Assembly (NCBI GenBank): GCA_964493095.1
Contig: CAZBNG010000001.1
Span: 27,805-91,804, forward strand
Direction of reading: 5' to 3'
Source of the DNA: CAYXSX01 sp964493095
GTDB lineage: Bacteria > Pseudomonadota > Alphaproteobacteria > Micavibrionales > Micavibrionaceae
Length of the DNA: 64,000 bases
Shown: one piece after another, positions 42,638-51,199 of the stretch
How the letters are laid out: each line of letters begins with the position of its first letter
Numbering within the stretch: the first letter of the stretch is position 1
The notes under the pieces: model-generated
Databases searched by the model: none
The model's input: the letters and a program-made list of their open reading frames with translations, nothing else
Told to the model about the DNA's origin: nothing
Program-made: the position numbers and the translations under genes

Positions 42638-44101
42638 TTAAGGCCTCAGTTTTCCGTTCGCCTCTTTAAAACGCGGCTCGATCTTGCCCGAAAGCATAAC
42701 GGACATCAGCATTTCCTGCCGCAACTGGCTTTCAAAAATCGCCCTGTCCACCATCAGGTCGATGGCTTTGAGCGCGGCACTTTTGCGCTCGACGTTGGCC
42801 GGCTTATCATACAGATTGGCGTAAAAATCCGGACTTTGATAAATTTTCTGGGCCAGAATTTCGAGCTGGGCGTAATAGCTGGGGTTTTTACCCATAACCT
42901 TGGTGATTTCCTTATCATCCATTCCCAGTTCCTTTAAAATCGCGCCCAGATATTTCCATGTCTGTGTGTCCGGCTGACTGTCAGGCCCCGAAGAACCGGA
43001 TGACTTCAAACCCACAATGGCATTAAAGGAATTTTCCGCCACGCTGCGTTTGGCGGCAACGGCACGCAGGGCCATATATTTTTTCTGGTTGTCCTGATCG
43101 TCCAGATACGCGCCGGTAAGACGTTTTATAACATTGTGCCCGTACAGGTTATTGGCGAGGGCGATAATATCTTCTTCCTGACTGCCCTCCTTAATTTCGC
43201 CGTCCGTAAAATTCACGCTGAGCGTATGTGGCTCCTCAATCAGGCGTGTAAAATCAACGTCTATATTGCGTTTTTCCGGATCACTGCCGCCTGTTTTACC
43301 ACAGGCACCCTCAAGACCCGTCCCCGGGACATCTTTAACCCATTGATTATCCTTGGGGTCGCAGTATTTGCCGACAAATTGCCGCCAGCGCGCGCCTTTA
43401 TCGGTATCCGCGTTGGTTGCCGCAACGCCGCTCCTGCCAAGATGCCGCGCCATGGCACGCTGGCTTAACGCCAGAGCATTAAACCGGGAGAGCGATTCGC
43501 TGTGGGCCAGGCTGCGCACGTTGGTTCCGAACCAGCAAAAATCGTCACTGGGCTGATAATCCTTATGCGCTTCAGCCTGTAATTCCTGCAGGGTTCTTTG
43601 CGTATCAAGCTGGTTTTTGGCATCAAAGAAGGTGCCGACCGTGAATATCTGTTGCATACCGACGGCGGAAAGCTGCTCCGTCATTTTCATCAAAGCAGGC
43701 AGGAAATTTTCCAAGAAAAATGTTTTATACAGGAACGTGTCACGGTGCTTGTTAAATTCTTCCGAAGTGTGTTGGCTGATGAAATACTCGCCGGCCGCAT
43801 GAAATTGCTCGATTACCGTTTTTGCTCTTTTTGTGTCTTCCGGATCGCATGGGCCGCAGGCCAGACCGCCGCCACCACCCCCGCCAGCGCAGGCCGCGCC
43901 GCCGCTACCCTCCATGCCGCCATTGGGACCGTCTCCCGGCCCGCCGGAATCACCGCCGCCTCCACCTCCGTCCGCGCCGCCGCCGCTCTCCTCGGCATAA
44001 GCGCGAAAAACCGGTATGGTTGAAAAGGAAACACACAGAACGGCGAGCAAAACGCCGACAAAACAGCCCTTTATAAACAGCCTGCCCGCCCCGTTAATCA
44101 T
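42638..44101 (-). CDS. exported Cys-containing protein, paralog A of a three-gene tandem family
   Basis: No known family recognised. This 487-residue protein is the first gene of the minus-strand run and has a signal peptide (GVLLAVLCVSFSTIPVFRAY), a Gly-dominated linker (residues about 38-80) and a CGPC motif. The core shows MTEQLSAVGMQQIFTVGTFF, EAHKDYQPSDDFCWFG, KYCDPKDNQ, EGACGKTGG and NPSYYAQLEILAQKIYQSPD, FYANLYDKPANVERK. A and B share more with each other in the front half than with C, as HTSEEFNKH / HTDEEFKKH shows. The position, back to back with dotI and inside the Dot/Icm cluster, suggests a secretion-linked envelope role. Confidence 0.85.
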   Translation of the reverse strand: MINGAGRLFIKGCFVGVLLAVLCVSFSTIPVFRAYAEESGGGADGGGGGGDSGGPGDGPNGGMEGSGGAACAGGGGGGGLACGPCDPEDTKRAKTVIEQFHAAGEYFISQHTSEEFNKHRDTFLYKTFFLENFLPALMKMTEQLSAVGMQQIFTVGTFFDAKNQLDTQRTLQELQAEAHKDYQPSDDFCWFGTNVRSLAHSESLSRFNALALSQRAMARHLGRSGVAATNADTDKGARWRQFVGKYCDPKDNQWVKDVPGTGLEGACGKTGGSDPEKRNIDVDFTRLIEEPHTLSVNFTDGEIKEGSQEEDIIALANNLYGHNVIKRLTGAYLDDQDNQKKYMALRAVAAKRSVAENSFNAIVGLKSSGSSGPDSQPDTQTWKYLGAILKELGMDDKEITKVMGKNPSYYAQLEILAQKIYQSPDFYANLYDKPANVERKSAALKAIDLMVDRAIFESQLRQEMLMSVMLSGKIEPRFKEANGKLRP

Positions 44102-44214
44102 TAAAAAACCCGTGCCGAAGTTATTATTATCATTGTCCTTTTATCATACCCCAAAAACGGACATTTTCGTAACCTCTTTCATTTTAACACAAGAAACCGG
44201 CAAAAGGCACGTTT

Positions 44215-44246
44215 CAATCGTTATTCTTTGTGATTTGGAACGATTG
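44215..44246. promoter_or_regulatory. inverted repeat between the divergent paralog-A and dotI genes
   Basis: CAATCGTT (44215-44222) and AACGATTG (44239-44246) are perfect 8-base arms with 16 bases between, 24 bases centre to centre. The spacing fits a dimeric regulator bound on one face of the helix. The gap (44102-44314) is the only intergenic region between the two arms of the locus. Confidence 0.35.
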
Positions 44247-44314
44247 GCTTTTCAAGAGTCTCAATTTACGGTAAACAGAAAGGATATACGTCTTCAAAAC
44301 ACTGCGCTTCAAAT

Positions 44315-45019
44315 ATGACCGATAAAAAATCAAAAACGCCGGAAAATCAGGACGCTGCAAAAACTGCGCAGGATACGGCCGCGACAAACGGTAACGATCT
44401 GGGCGGGCTTGGCAAGGTCAATATCCGCAATGAGTTTTACCGCGACGGCTACCGCACTCTTCTGAAACTGAGCGTTTTACAAGGACTTGTCACACTGGGG
44501 CTTATCGCGGCAATGTTTTTCGTGGTTGCCGTACACCAACCGGAAAACCGTTACTTTGCGACCACGGAAGACGGCCGGCTCGTGCCCATGGTGCCGCTAA
44601 ACCAGCCGAATTTGAGCACTCCGGCCCTGATGTCATGGGTGGCACAAGCGACAACCGAAGTAATGACCTTTGGTTTCAATGACTATCGCCGCCGTTTCCA
44701 GACCGCGTCGCGCAATTTCACCCGCCGCGGCTGGGAAAGCTTCAGCACAGCGTTGCAAAAATCTCGTATTATCGAGCTCGTTGAAACAAAACAGCAAGTT
44801 GTAACCGCCACCCCGCAAGGCGCACCGATTCTGCAATCCGAAGGACTATACGCGGGGCGTTATCAATGGGTTGTTCAAATTCCCATGGTTCTGACTTATC
44901 AGTCCGGCAGCAGTACCCGCAGCGACAGCCTGCTGGTTACACTGGTTGTCGTACGCCGCCCACGCCTTGAAAGCCCGAACGGCGTAGGGATCGAACAATG
45001 GATCGCCGTACCGCGCTAG
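44315..45019 (+). CDS. dotI: type IVB secretion inner-membrane protein DotI (IcmL)
   Basis: DotI/IcmL is a bitopic inner-membrane subunit homologous to IncI TraM and partner of DotJ. The 234 residues show a cytosolic N-terminus, the conserved NEFYRDGYRTLLKLSVLQGL leading into the membrane helix (53-73), then the periplasmic VirB8-like domain: ALMSWVAQATTEVMTFGFND, WESFSTALQKSRIIELVETK, YQWVVQIPMVLTYQ, and LLVTLVVVRRP. It opens the run dotI-H-G-F-E-P-N-O, the same order as Legionella icmL-K-E-G-C-D-J-B. No separate DotJ (IcmM) is found. Confidence 0.93.
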   Translation: MTDKKSKTPENQDAAKTAQDTAATNGNDLGGLGKVNIRNEFYRDGYRTLLKLSVLQGLVTLGLIAAMFFVVAVHQPENRYFATTEDGRLVPMVPLNQPNLSTPALMSWVAQATTEVMTFGFNDYRRRFQTASRNFTRRGWESFSTALQKSRIIELVETKQQVVTATPQGAPILQSEGLYAGRYQWVVQIPMVLTYQSGSSTRSDSLLVTLVVVRRPRLESPNGVGIEQWIAVPR

Positions 45020-45170
45020 CAATATCCATTTAAAAATTTTGCCGGAAATGCCGGGGGAAGCCTGTGTGTTATTTTCACTTTTTCCTGATTGAAGGATGAC
45101 AGTCCTTTTTTTTATCGATATTCTTTGCGTATCTGCAGATACCCTTACTTTCGGATGGTTTTCATTTCCC

Positions 45171-46256
45171 ATGCGTCTATTCAAATTCTATAGTTCCGTA
45201 ACGAACCGTATTCTTTTGACAGCCGCTGTTGTGTTTGTGCTAACCGCTCCGATTGCGTCCAGTGCAATGGCACAGACGCCCCCGCCCCCTAATCTGCCTG
45301 GCAGCGCACAAACGCAAGACCAGAATCAGAAGAACCCACAAAGTCTTCCACCGGCAACCACCCAAAACAGCGCATCGGACAAAGAACTGTCCGAAATGCT
45401 CGGAACGGCGGAAAGTAAGGAGGATATCGAGGAAAAAGTGCGCGAGGACGCTTTTGATGCCGCGCTTCAGGGGCTGCTCCCGCTAAAGCCGCTCGAAATC
45501 CGCAAACTGCTGGAACATTTCGACCGCACCCAGGAATCCGTAGAGGTTCCCGTTTACCCATCGCCCAAACCTGAGGTCACCGTGCAAACCCTTTCTCTGG
45601 ACCCGGGCTCCACGCCAGCCGTTATTAAGGTGGCTTACGGTCATGTCACCACGCTCAATATGCTGGACCTGTCCGGCGAGCCCTGGCCGATTGAAGATAT
45701 CAGCTGGGCCGGTAATTTCGAGGTTATTGAAGGCGGGGCCAACGAAGGCTCCCACATCCTGCGCATTTCCCCGGAAAGCGAGTTTGCACAGGGCAATATC
45801 TCCATTCGGATGTTAAATCTCAACACCCCCGTTATCATGAGCCTGGAGACAAACCGCGATATCGTCCATTACCGTTTTGACGCCATTATTCCGGAATACG
45901 GCCCGCAGGCCGACACCCCGTTGATTGAAAGCAACGGTCTGGCCAAGGTAAATGCGGGCGGGGAAAAAGGACGCAACATTGCCTCGTTCCTGGCCGGTGT
46001 CTTGCCGGACAATGCCACGAGGCTGGCCGTTTCAGGGGGGGGCGCCGGAGACGGAAGAACAACGGCGTTCCGCGTAAACGGCCTTACTTATGTGCGTACG
46101 CCCCTGGTTTTACTGTCCCCCGGCTGGAATTCTTCCGCCGCTTCCGCCGATGGTATGCGGGTCTATGAAATAAAGGATACGCCGGTTCTGCTGCTTTCGG
46201 ATAACGGCAAGATGGTGCGGGTTAAATTGTCGGAACGCGAGGACATTCTGGAATGA
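45171..46256 (+). CDS. dotH: type IVB secretion outer-membrane core protein DotH (IcmK)
   Basis: DotH forms the outer ring of the core complex with DotC and DotD and is the counterpart of IncI TraN. The ATG at 45171 (MRLFKFYSSVTNRIL) is chosen because it gives a signal peptide ending SSAMAQTPP; the longer frame does not. The 361-residue protein has LPLKPLEIRKLLEHFDRTQE, PSPKPEVTVQTLSLDPGSTP, VTTLNMLDLSGEPWPIEDIS and GLTYVRTPLVLLSPGW, ending in VKLSEREDILE: the family pattern. Its stop overlaps the dotG ATG (ATGA). Confidence 0.93.
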   Translation: MRLFKFYSSVTNRILLTAAVVFVLTAPIASSAMAQTPPPPNLPGSAQTQDQNQKNPQSLPPATTQNSASDKELSEMLGTAESKEDIEEKVREDAFDAALQGLLPLKPLEIRKLLEHFDRTQESVEVPVYPSPKPEVTVQTLSLDPGSTPAVIKVAYGHVTTLNMLDLSGEPWPIEDISWAGNFEVIEGGANEGSHILRISPESEFAQGNISIRMLNLNTPVIMSLETNRDIVHYRFDAIIPEYGPQADTPLIESNGLAKVNAGGEKGRNIASFLAGVLPDNATRLAVSGGGAGDGRTTAFRVNGLTYVRTPLVLLSPGWNSSAASADGMRVYEIKDTPVLLLSDNGKMVRVKLSEREDILE

Positions 46257-47722
46257 TTAATAATATTCCTGACGATGACGATGATGACGACATGGATATC
46301 TCCATGGATGATGACCTGAATGACGATTTTCAGGACGATTCCGACGATGAGTTTATCGATGACGACGATGATGATGACGCTTTCGGAGATTTTGCCGAAA
46401 CGGCAAAAACGGAAAACACGCTCGCCGATCTGTGGCAAAATAATCCGCTTTTTAAAATAGGCGTAATTTTCGGGGGCGCGGCGTTGCTTTTTGGCGTTAT
46501 TATCCTCCTGAGCAGCGGTAAAAAGGACGTTGACAGCTCCTATGTTCCCACTGGGTCCGACGTGACGGCCGCACCGGGAACAACCGAGGCCACCCCCGCC
46601 TTTATCGATGCCGTTAAGGAGGCCAATCAAGCCGAAGTGGAACGCGCCATTCGCGAAGGCGACAGCGCCATTCCCGTTCCCGTAGATACGCCGGTCGGAC
46701 GTCTTAAAGTTCCCGATCAGGCACAGGATGAACAGGAAGACCCACTTGACCGCTGGCGGCAACTCCAGCAGGAGCGCCTGGAGCGCGAACTGGCGCAGCA
46801 GGAAACGCTGGATCAGCAAAATCTGGATACGGGTAATGCCGGCGCGGCCAATGATTTCAGCGAGGACGTCAAGGCGCTTGCCGATGTTATGTCGCAACAA
46901 ATGCAGTCCATCCTCGAAAACCGTTCGCAGGTGAAGACTTCATACATGATGATCACGCCCGAGGGTTATATGGAACAACAGGAACTGCTAAAAGCGCAAA
47001 GAGCGGCGGAACTTGCAAAGGCAAAAGCGGAAGCCGCAGCAGCCTTGGCCTCTCTTAACGGACAAGGCGGTGCGGGAGCCAACGGTGCGGGTGGTGTTAA
47101 TGGAATAAACGGGGTCAATGGAGCCAACGGCAATGCTGACGCCGCGGCAAACGGGGCCGCAGGAGAAGAGGTGCAAAATATTATCTTCCCGGCCGGGCAA
47201 ATCGCCTACGCCCAGCTCCTGACAGAAGCAAATTCGGATACGCCCGGACCGGTCCTTGCGCAAATTGTATCCGGGCCTTTGGCCGGAAACCGCGTTTTAG
47301 GCTCGTTTGAAACCCAGGAAGAGCGGCTTACACTCAATTTTAACACCATTATTATAGACGGGGTGTCCCAAAGCATCGAAGCCGTTGCGGTGGACCCTGA
47401 CACAACTCTGCCGGCCATGGCGACCGAAGTTGACCACCGCTATATGCGGCGTATTTTCCTGCCTGCCGCGGCAGCATTCGTAAAAGGGGCGGCAAAGGCT
47501 ATCGCCGAATCCGGCCGCACGACAATTACGATTTCGGGCGAAACCGTTTCGGAATCAACCCAGAGTGCCAACAAGGATCAGGAAATTGCAACCGGTGTGC
47601 AGGAGGCAGGAGAAGAGGCCAGCGATATTCTCAAGGATATGGCCGACGATACAAAAGTCCTGGTACGAATTGCCTCCGGTACTCCTATGGGTATTTTGTT
47701 CCTTCAGCCTGTTGTAGAATAA
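46253..47722 (+). CDS. dotG: type IVB secretion core protein DotG (IcmE), short form
   Basis: DotG spans both membranes through its VirB10-like C-terminal domain. The 489 residues have a very acidic cytosolic tail (21 of the first 46 residues or more are Asp), one membrane helix (67-88), a coiled-coil stretch (about 165-270), an Asn/Gly/Ala linker with NGINGVNGANG and the conserved domain: FPAGQIAYAQLLTEANSDTP, VLAQIVSGPLAGNRVLGSF, and DTKVLVRIASGTPMGILFLQ. It lacks the long pentapeptide-repeat region of Legionella DotG (1048 residues) and is closer in size to IncI TraO. Confidence 0.93.
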   Translation: MINNIPDDDDDDDMDISMDDDLNDDFQDDSDDEFIDDDDDDDAFGDFAETAKTENTLADLWQNNPLFKIGVIFGGAALLFGVIILLSSGKKDVDSSYVPTGSDVTAAPGTTEATPAFIDAVKEANQAEVERAIREGDSAIPVPVDTPVGRLKVPDQAQDEQEDPLDRWRQLQQERLERELAQQETLDQQNLDTGNAGAANDFSEDVKALADVMSQQMQSILENRSQVKTSYMMITPEGYMEQQELLKAQRAAELAKAKAEAAAALASLNGQGGAGANGAGGVNGINGVNGANGNADAAANGAAGEEVQNIIFPAGQIAYAQLLTEANSDTPGPVLAQIVSGPLAGNRVLGSFETQEERLTLNFNTIIIDGVSQSIEAVAVDPDTTLPAMATEVDHRYMRRIFLPAAAAFVKGAAKAIAESGRTTITISGETVSESTQSANKDQEIATGVQEAGEEASDILKDMADDTKVLVRIASGTPMGILFLQPVVE

Positions 47723-47833
47723 GACCGTAGCATTTACGATCGGTACTTGATAAAACTGTTTGGGAACTTTACTTGCAATTAATTCGTGGGAATAAAAGCA
47801 AGGTCACGTTGATCAAAAAAATACTGGAATACC

Positions 47834-49246
47834 ATGCAGGACGAAGAAAAAAAACAAGACGCACCCTCACCCTCCGAGAACGAGACTCAGACGGATAACG
47901 ATCATCTTGATACGGAGATGGATTCCGATCTGGAGGATTCTCTTGAGGACGATCTTGACGATCTGGATCTGGATGACGAAGATTTCGAGGACGCTTCATG
48001 GGATGATTTCAACGGCAACGGCGATGTAGCCAACGGCGGAAACACCGAAAAAAAAGCCGGCGGTAAGCGTTTGCCCAAGGGGCTTGGAAAAATCATCGCC
48101 GGCATTGCCGTCATAGGGGGGCTGGGCTTTGTCCTGGTTTCACTCAGCAAGCCGCAGCAGGAACCTTCAACAGGCCTCGGACCCGGCCTTGCAGAACAAA
48201 CGCAGGAACCGGACGCGCTGGCGGACCCCTCCGTTAGTACGGGATTCATGGATAATCCCGAAGAGTTGGCTAAAAATCTGGAAGATGCGGAAAAACTGTC
48301 CCGGGAAAACGGCGACATGCCGCCTATGCCAACCCCGATCCAGGGGCAGGCCGAAGCGCCACAGGAAGAACCCGGTGCATTAACACCTATGCCTGACCCG
48401 GCAGACAGTTCGTCCGATTCCGCAGAAAATTTAGCCGCCGATGATCTCCCCATTCCCGAACCCGGCGAAAATGTCACAGAAATTAAAGCCGTCACGTTCG
48501 AAGAACCTAAAAATGAAGCGGAACAACCGACGAAAGTGGACTCTGTACAGATAGAATCTGAAACCGCCGATGCAGGAACAGCCCCCGAAATAGAAACGGA
48601 ACCTTTGAAAGAACCAGAGAATAAAGGGTGGTTAAACGCAAAATCCTTTATGAAATCCCCTGAAACGGAAATGAAACCCGCCGAAGAAACTGCCGCATCG
48701 GAAGTTGTCGACACGGGGATAACCGAAAAGATAGGGGAATTGGAAACGTTCCTGCAAAACTCAAGCGCCGATACGAACGCGCAAATCAAAGCGCTTAACA
48801 ATAAAATTGAAGAATTAACGAATCTGGTGGAATCGCTAGCGCAGGAAACAAGCAAAACGGCCAAAAAAGCGGAAAATGCCGAAATGCTGGCCAGCAGTGC
48901 CGTAGAAACGGCAAAATCAGCCGCTAAAAAGACGGCGGCAACCGCACAAAGCACCACAAAGGCGGCGGCCAGCAAGCCTGCGCCGACAGCGCCTGCCTCC
49001 AAACCGGTAGCCCGAAAGAAAAGCAGCCCTACCCCCAAAGCCGCAGCCACAACCAGCAGCAAAGCGCCCAACTGGCAATTGCGGGGGGCTGGTCCGGGAC
49101 AGGCCATGATCGGCGAAAAAGGAACCAACGAGCTTAAAACCGTAAAAATCGGCGATAACGTTAAGGGCCTTGGAAAAATCACCTTTATCGGGCAGGAAAA
49201 AGGGAAATGGGTCGTACGGGGAACTTCCGGCGAAATAAGCCAATAA
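47834..49246 (+). CDS. dotF: type IVB secretion inner-membrane protein DotF (IcmG)-like
   Basis: By position between dotG and dotE, and by layout, this is DotF/IcmG (IncI TraP-like). The 470 residues comprise an acidic cytosolic tail (residues 29-58 mainly Asp/Glu), one membrane helix (about 86-105), a long Pro/Glu-rich and then coiled-coil periplasmic section (EKIGELETFLQNSSADTNAQ and later Ala/Lys-rich repeats), and a C-terminal domain NWQLRGAGPGQAMIGEKG to GKWVVRGTSGEISQ that fits the short terminal domain of the family. Length exceeds Legionella IcmG (269). Identity rests on context as much as on sequence. Confidence 0.75.
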   Translation: MQDEEKKQDAPSPSENETQTDNDHLDTEMDSDLEDSLEDDLDDLDLDDEDFEDASWDDFNGNGDVANGGNTEKKAGGKRLPKGLGKIIAGIAVIGGLGFVLVSLSKPQQEPSTGLGPGLAEQTQEPDALADPSVSTGFMDNPEELAKNLEDAEKLSRENGDMPPMPTPIQGQAEAPQEEPGALTPMPDPADSSSDSAENLAADDLPIPEPGENVTEIKAVTFEEPKNEAEQPTKVDSVQIESETADAGTAPEIETEPLKEPENKGWLNAKSFMKSPETEMKPAEETAASEVVDTGITEKIGELETFLQNSSADTNAQIKALNNKIEELTNLVESLAQETSKTAKKAENAEMLASSAVETAKSAAKKTAATAQSTTKAAASKPAPTAPASKPVARKKSSPTPKAAATTSSKAPNWQLRGAGPGQAMIGEKGTNELKTVKIGDNVKGLGKITFIGQEKGKWVVRGTSGEISQ

Positions 49247-49375
49247 TCTTTTATTATCAAACACTTAGCAGATTCCCTCTTCCAATCAGGGATAAATTGG
49301 GACAAATATTCCCTGTGATTTCCCTATTTTTTCATAAAAAATTAACATAAAATTTGCATATAATATTTATGATAT

Positions 49376-49394
49376 TAGTGAAGGAGTATCACTA
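49376..49394 (+). promoter_or_regulatory. small hairpin before the icmC-type fusion gene
   Basis: TAGTGA and TCACTA are perfect 6-base arms enclosing AGGAGTA. It lies 12 bases before the ATG at 49407, after an AT-rich stretch that holds a TATAAT at 49359-49364. It may be a regulator site or a leader hairpin. Confidence 0.3.
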
Positions 49395-49406
49395 GGCGGG
49401 TTTTTA

Positions 49407-51140
49407 ATGAACTTTAGGGCAACACAAAAATACGCATTTGGCGCCTTGATCTGCCTGCTGGCCTATCTGCAGGCCGGTGCGGCTCATGCCGGGCTGTTTG
49501 GCAGCTCAAGTTTCGGCTTCAGCGACATCGCTGAGAACCTTGTAAAATCCGTTACTGATCTTCCCGGCCTGCTTACCGGCATGGCTTACCTGGTCGGCCT
49601 TCTTTTAGGCGCCCTGGGGGTTAAAGACCTTAAAAGCCACGTCGAAAACGCCCAGCAAACACCCTTAAGAAATGCCCTTATCAAGCTTCTTGGCGGCGGG
49701 GCGATGTTCTCGCTGCCCATTGTCTATGACGCCATGCAAAACGCCATTAACCCGGGCGATGTAAGCTTCAGCAGCGGCGGCGGCGTTGGAACGTTTGTAT
49801 CGTCAATTATCGGTTCGATTTCAGGCTTTGTTCCTACGGCCAATATTAACGAAATTCTCTCCAGCATCATCGATTCCATTGAGAAAGTTCCCGGCCTTGT
49901 GTCGGCTATCGCTTACCTGCTTGGTCTTTTGTTTGGTTATATCGGTGTCAGCAAAATCAAAGAGCACGTAGAAAATCCCGACCAGAAACCCCTGAAAGAC
50001 GGCGTTGTTTACCTCCTGATCGGCGGCGCGTTGTTTTCTATACCCACTGTTTACAACGCGATGCAAAGCGCGATCGAAGGGGGCGGATCGGGTATCCTGA
50101 GCGACATTACCTCGGCACTGGGGTCAGCATCCATTTTCTACTCTTCAGAAGCCGGCGATCTGGCCTGCAGCCCTATCAGCATTCCGTTTATCGGGGCCTT
50201 CATCGGCGGAGATATTTCAGTCGGCAACGCGCTTTGCGGTATTATCCGCAATGCCGGGGCTTTGCCCGCCTTCCTGACCGCTATCTCTTACCTGTTTGGC
50301 GTGTTCTTAGGCCTCTGGGCTCTGCTGAAATTAAGAGACCATGTTCTTAACCCTTCACAGACCCCTATCTGGGACAGCGTGGCCCGCTTCGTTGCCGGCG
50401 GCGCGTTTTTCGCCCTGCCCGTAATTATCGATGCGGCACGCAACACCGTCACGCCGGAAAGCCTTGTTGTCTCAGGTTCATTTGTAAGCAACACCGGTTT
50501 TAACATCGCTTCCAGCGGAGGCGGCTTTTTTGACGATCCCATAGGCACAATTATCGGCGGCCTGTTGGGCAACGGCGGCGGCTGCACCCCCGGCGGCGGT
50601 GGCCTGGATACGGCCCTTGCCTGCTTTATGAGCGATATTTTCGGTCCGCTTCACGTTCTGCTTAATTTCTTCGGCGTTGTGGCCGGCACGATCCTGATCA
50701 TGATCGGCATATCCCGCCTTCTGAAAAGCGCGCAGGACGGGGCACGCGGCCCGGGCGGACTGGGCACTATGATGACGTTCCTGGTTGGCGGCGCATTGAT
50801 CTCGTTTAACTCCCTGATCCGGGCATTTTCGACATCCCTGTTCAGCAGCCCCGTTACTTTTACCTACGCCGAAATACAATATGGATTGTCCGGAAGTGCG
50901 CTGGCAAGCGCAAATACCGTCATCAGCTCCATATTACAGTTCATGATCCTTGTGGGATTGATAAGCTTTGTTCGCGGCCTTTTCATCATGCGTGACGTTG
51001 CCGAAGGCAACGGTCAGGCTTCGATGATGGCCAGCGTAACTCATCTTATTGGCGGGGCTTTAGCCGTCAATTTGGGGCCATTACTCAACGCTGTCCAGGC
51101 AACGCTTGGCATCGCGGGTTTTGGTGTAACGTTCTCTTAA
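49407..51140 (+). CDS. dotE: DotE (IcmC)-type membrane protein with three fused DotP (IcmD)-like modules
   Basis: The 577-residue protein has a signal segment and then three IcmD-like modules: about 38-113, 147-223 and 273-347. Each has a two-helix layout with the signature LPGLLTGMAYLVG... HVENAQQTPL... GGGAMFSLPIVYDAM (second: HVENPDQKPL, third: HVLNPSQTPI). Residues about 403-577 match IcmC/DotE: DTALACFMSDIFGPLHVLLN, GGALISFNSLIRAF, then ISSILQFMILVGLISFVRGL and THLIGGALAVNLG. In Legionella icmC and icmD are separate small genes; here a single icmD also follows as the next gene. About ten membrane helices are expected. Confidence 0.87.
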   Translation: MNFRATQKYAFGALICLLAYLQAGAAHAGLFGSSSFGFSDIAENLVKSVTDLPGLLTGMAYLVGLLLGALGVKDLKSHVENAQQTPLRNALIKLLGGGAMFSLPIVYDAMQNAINPGDVSFSSGGGVGTFVSSIIGSISGFVPTANINEILSSIIDSIEKVPGLVSAIAYLLGLLFGYIGVSKIKEHVENPDQKPLKDGVVYLLIGGALFSIPTVYNAMQSAIEGGGSGILSDITSALGSASIFYSSEAGDLACSPISIPFIGAFIGGDISVGNALCGIIRNAGALPAFLTAISYLFGVFLGLWALLKLRDHVLNPSQTPIWDSVARFVAGGAFFALPVIIDAARNTVTPESLVVSGSFVSNTGFNIASSGGGFFDDPIGTIIGGLLGNGGGCTPGGGGLDTALACFMSDIFGPLHVLLNFFGVVAGTILIMIGISRLLKSAQDGARGPGGLGTMMTFLVGGALISFNSLIRAFSTSLFSSPVTFTYAEIQYGLSGSALASANTVISSILQFMILVGLISFVRGLFIMRDVAEGNGQASMMASVTHLIGGALAVNLGPLLNAVQATLGIAGFGVTFS

Positions 51141-51199
51141 AATATGATAGAATCAACAGAGGCGTTTTAGTCAGCAACATGCTAGAGGAGAAGTAAAAA

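Noticed and set aside
43813..44076. Small Arg-rich or Ala-rich frames over the Gly-rich linker of paralog A
   Set aside because: Other-frame reading of Gly repeats; no independent support.
46163..46900. Open frame of 245 codons opposite dotG, rich in Ile and Val
   Set aside because: It is the complement of the Asp repeat (GAT/GAC) of DotG.
47902..49305. Long open frame on the minus strand opposite dotF (467 codons)
   Set aside because: Ser/Ala/Pro-rich translation is the mirror of the biased dotF codons; it has no family features and runs antisense to a supported gene.
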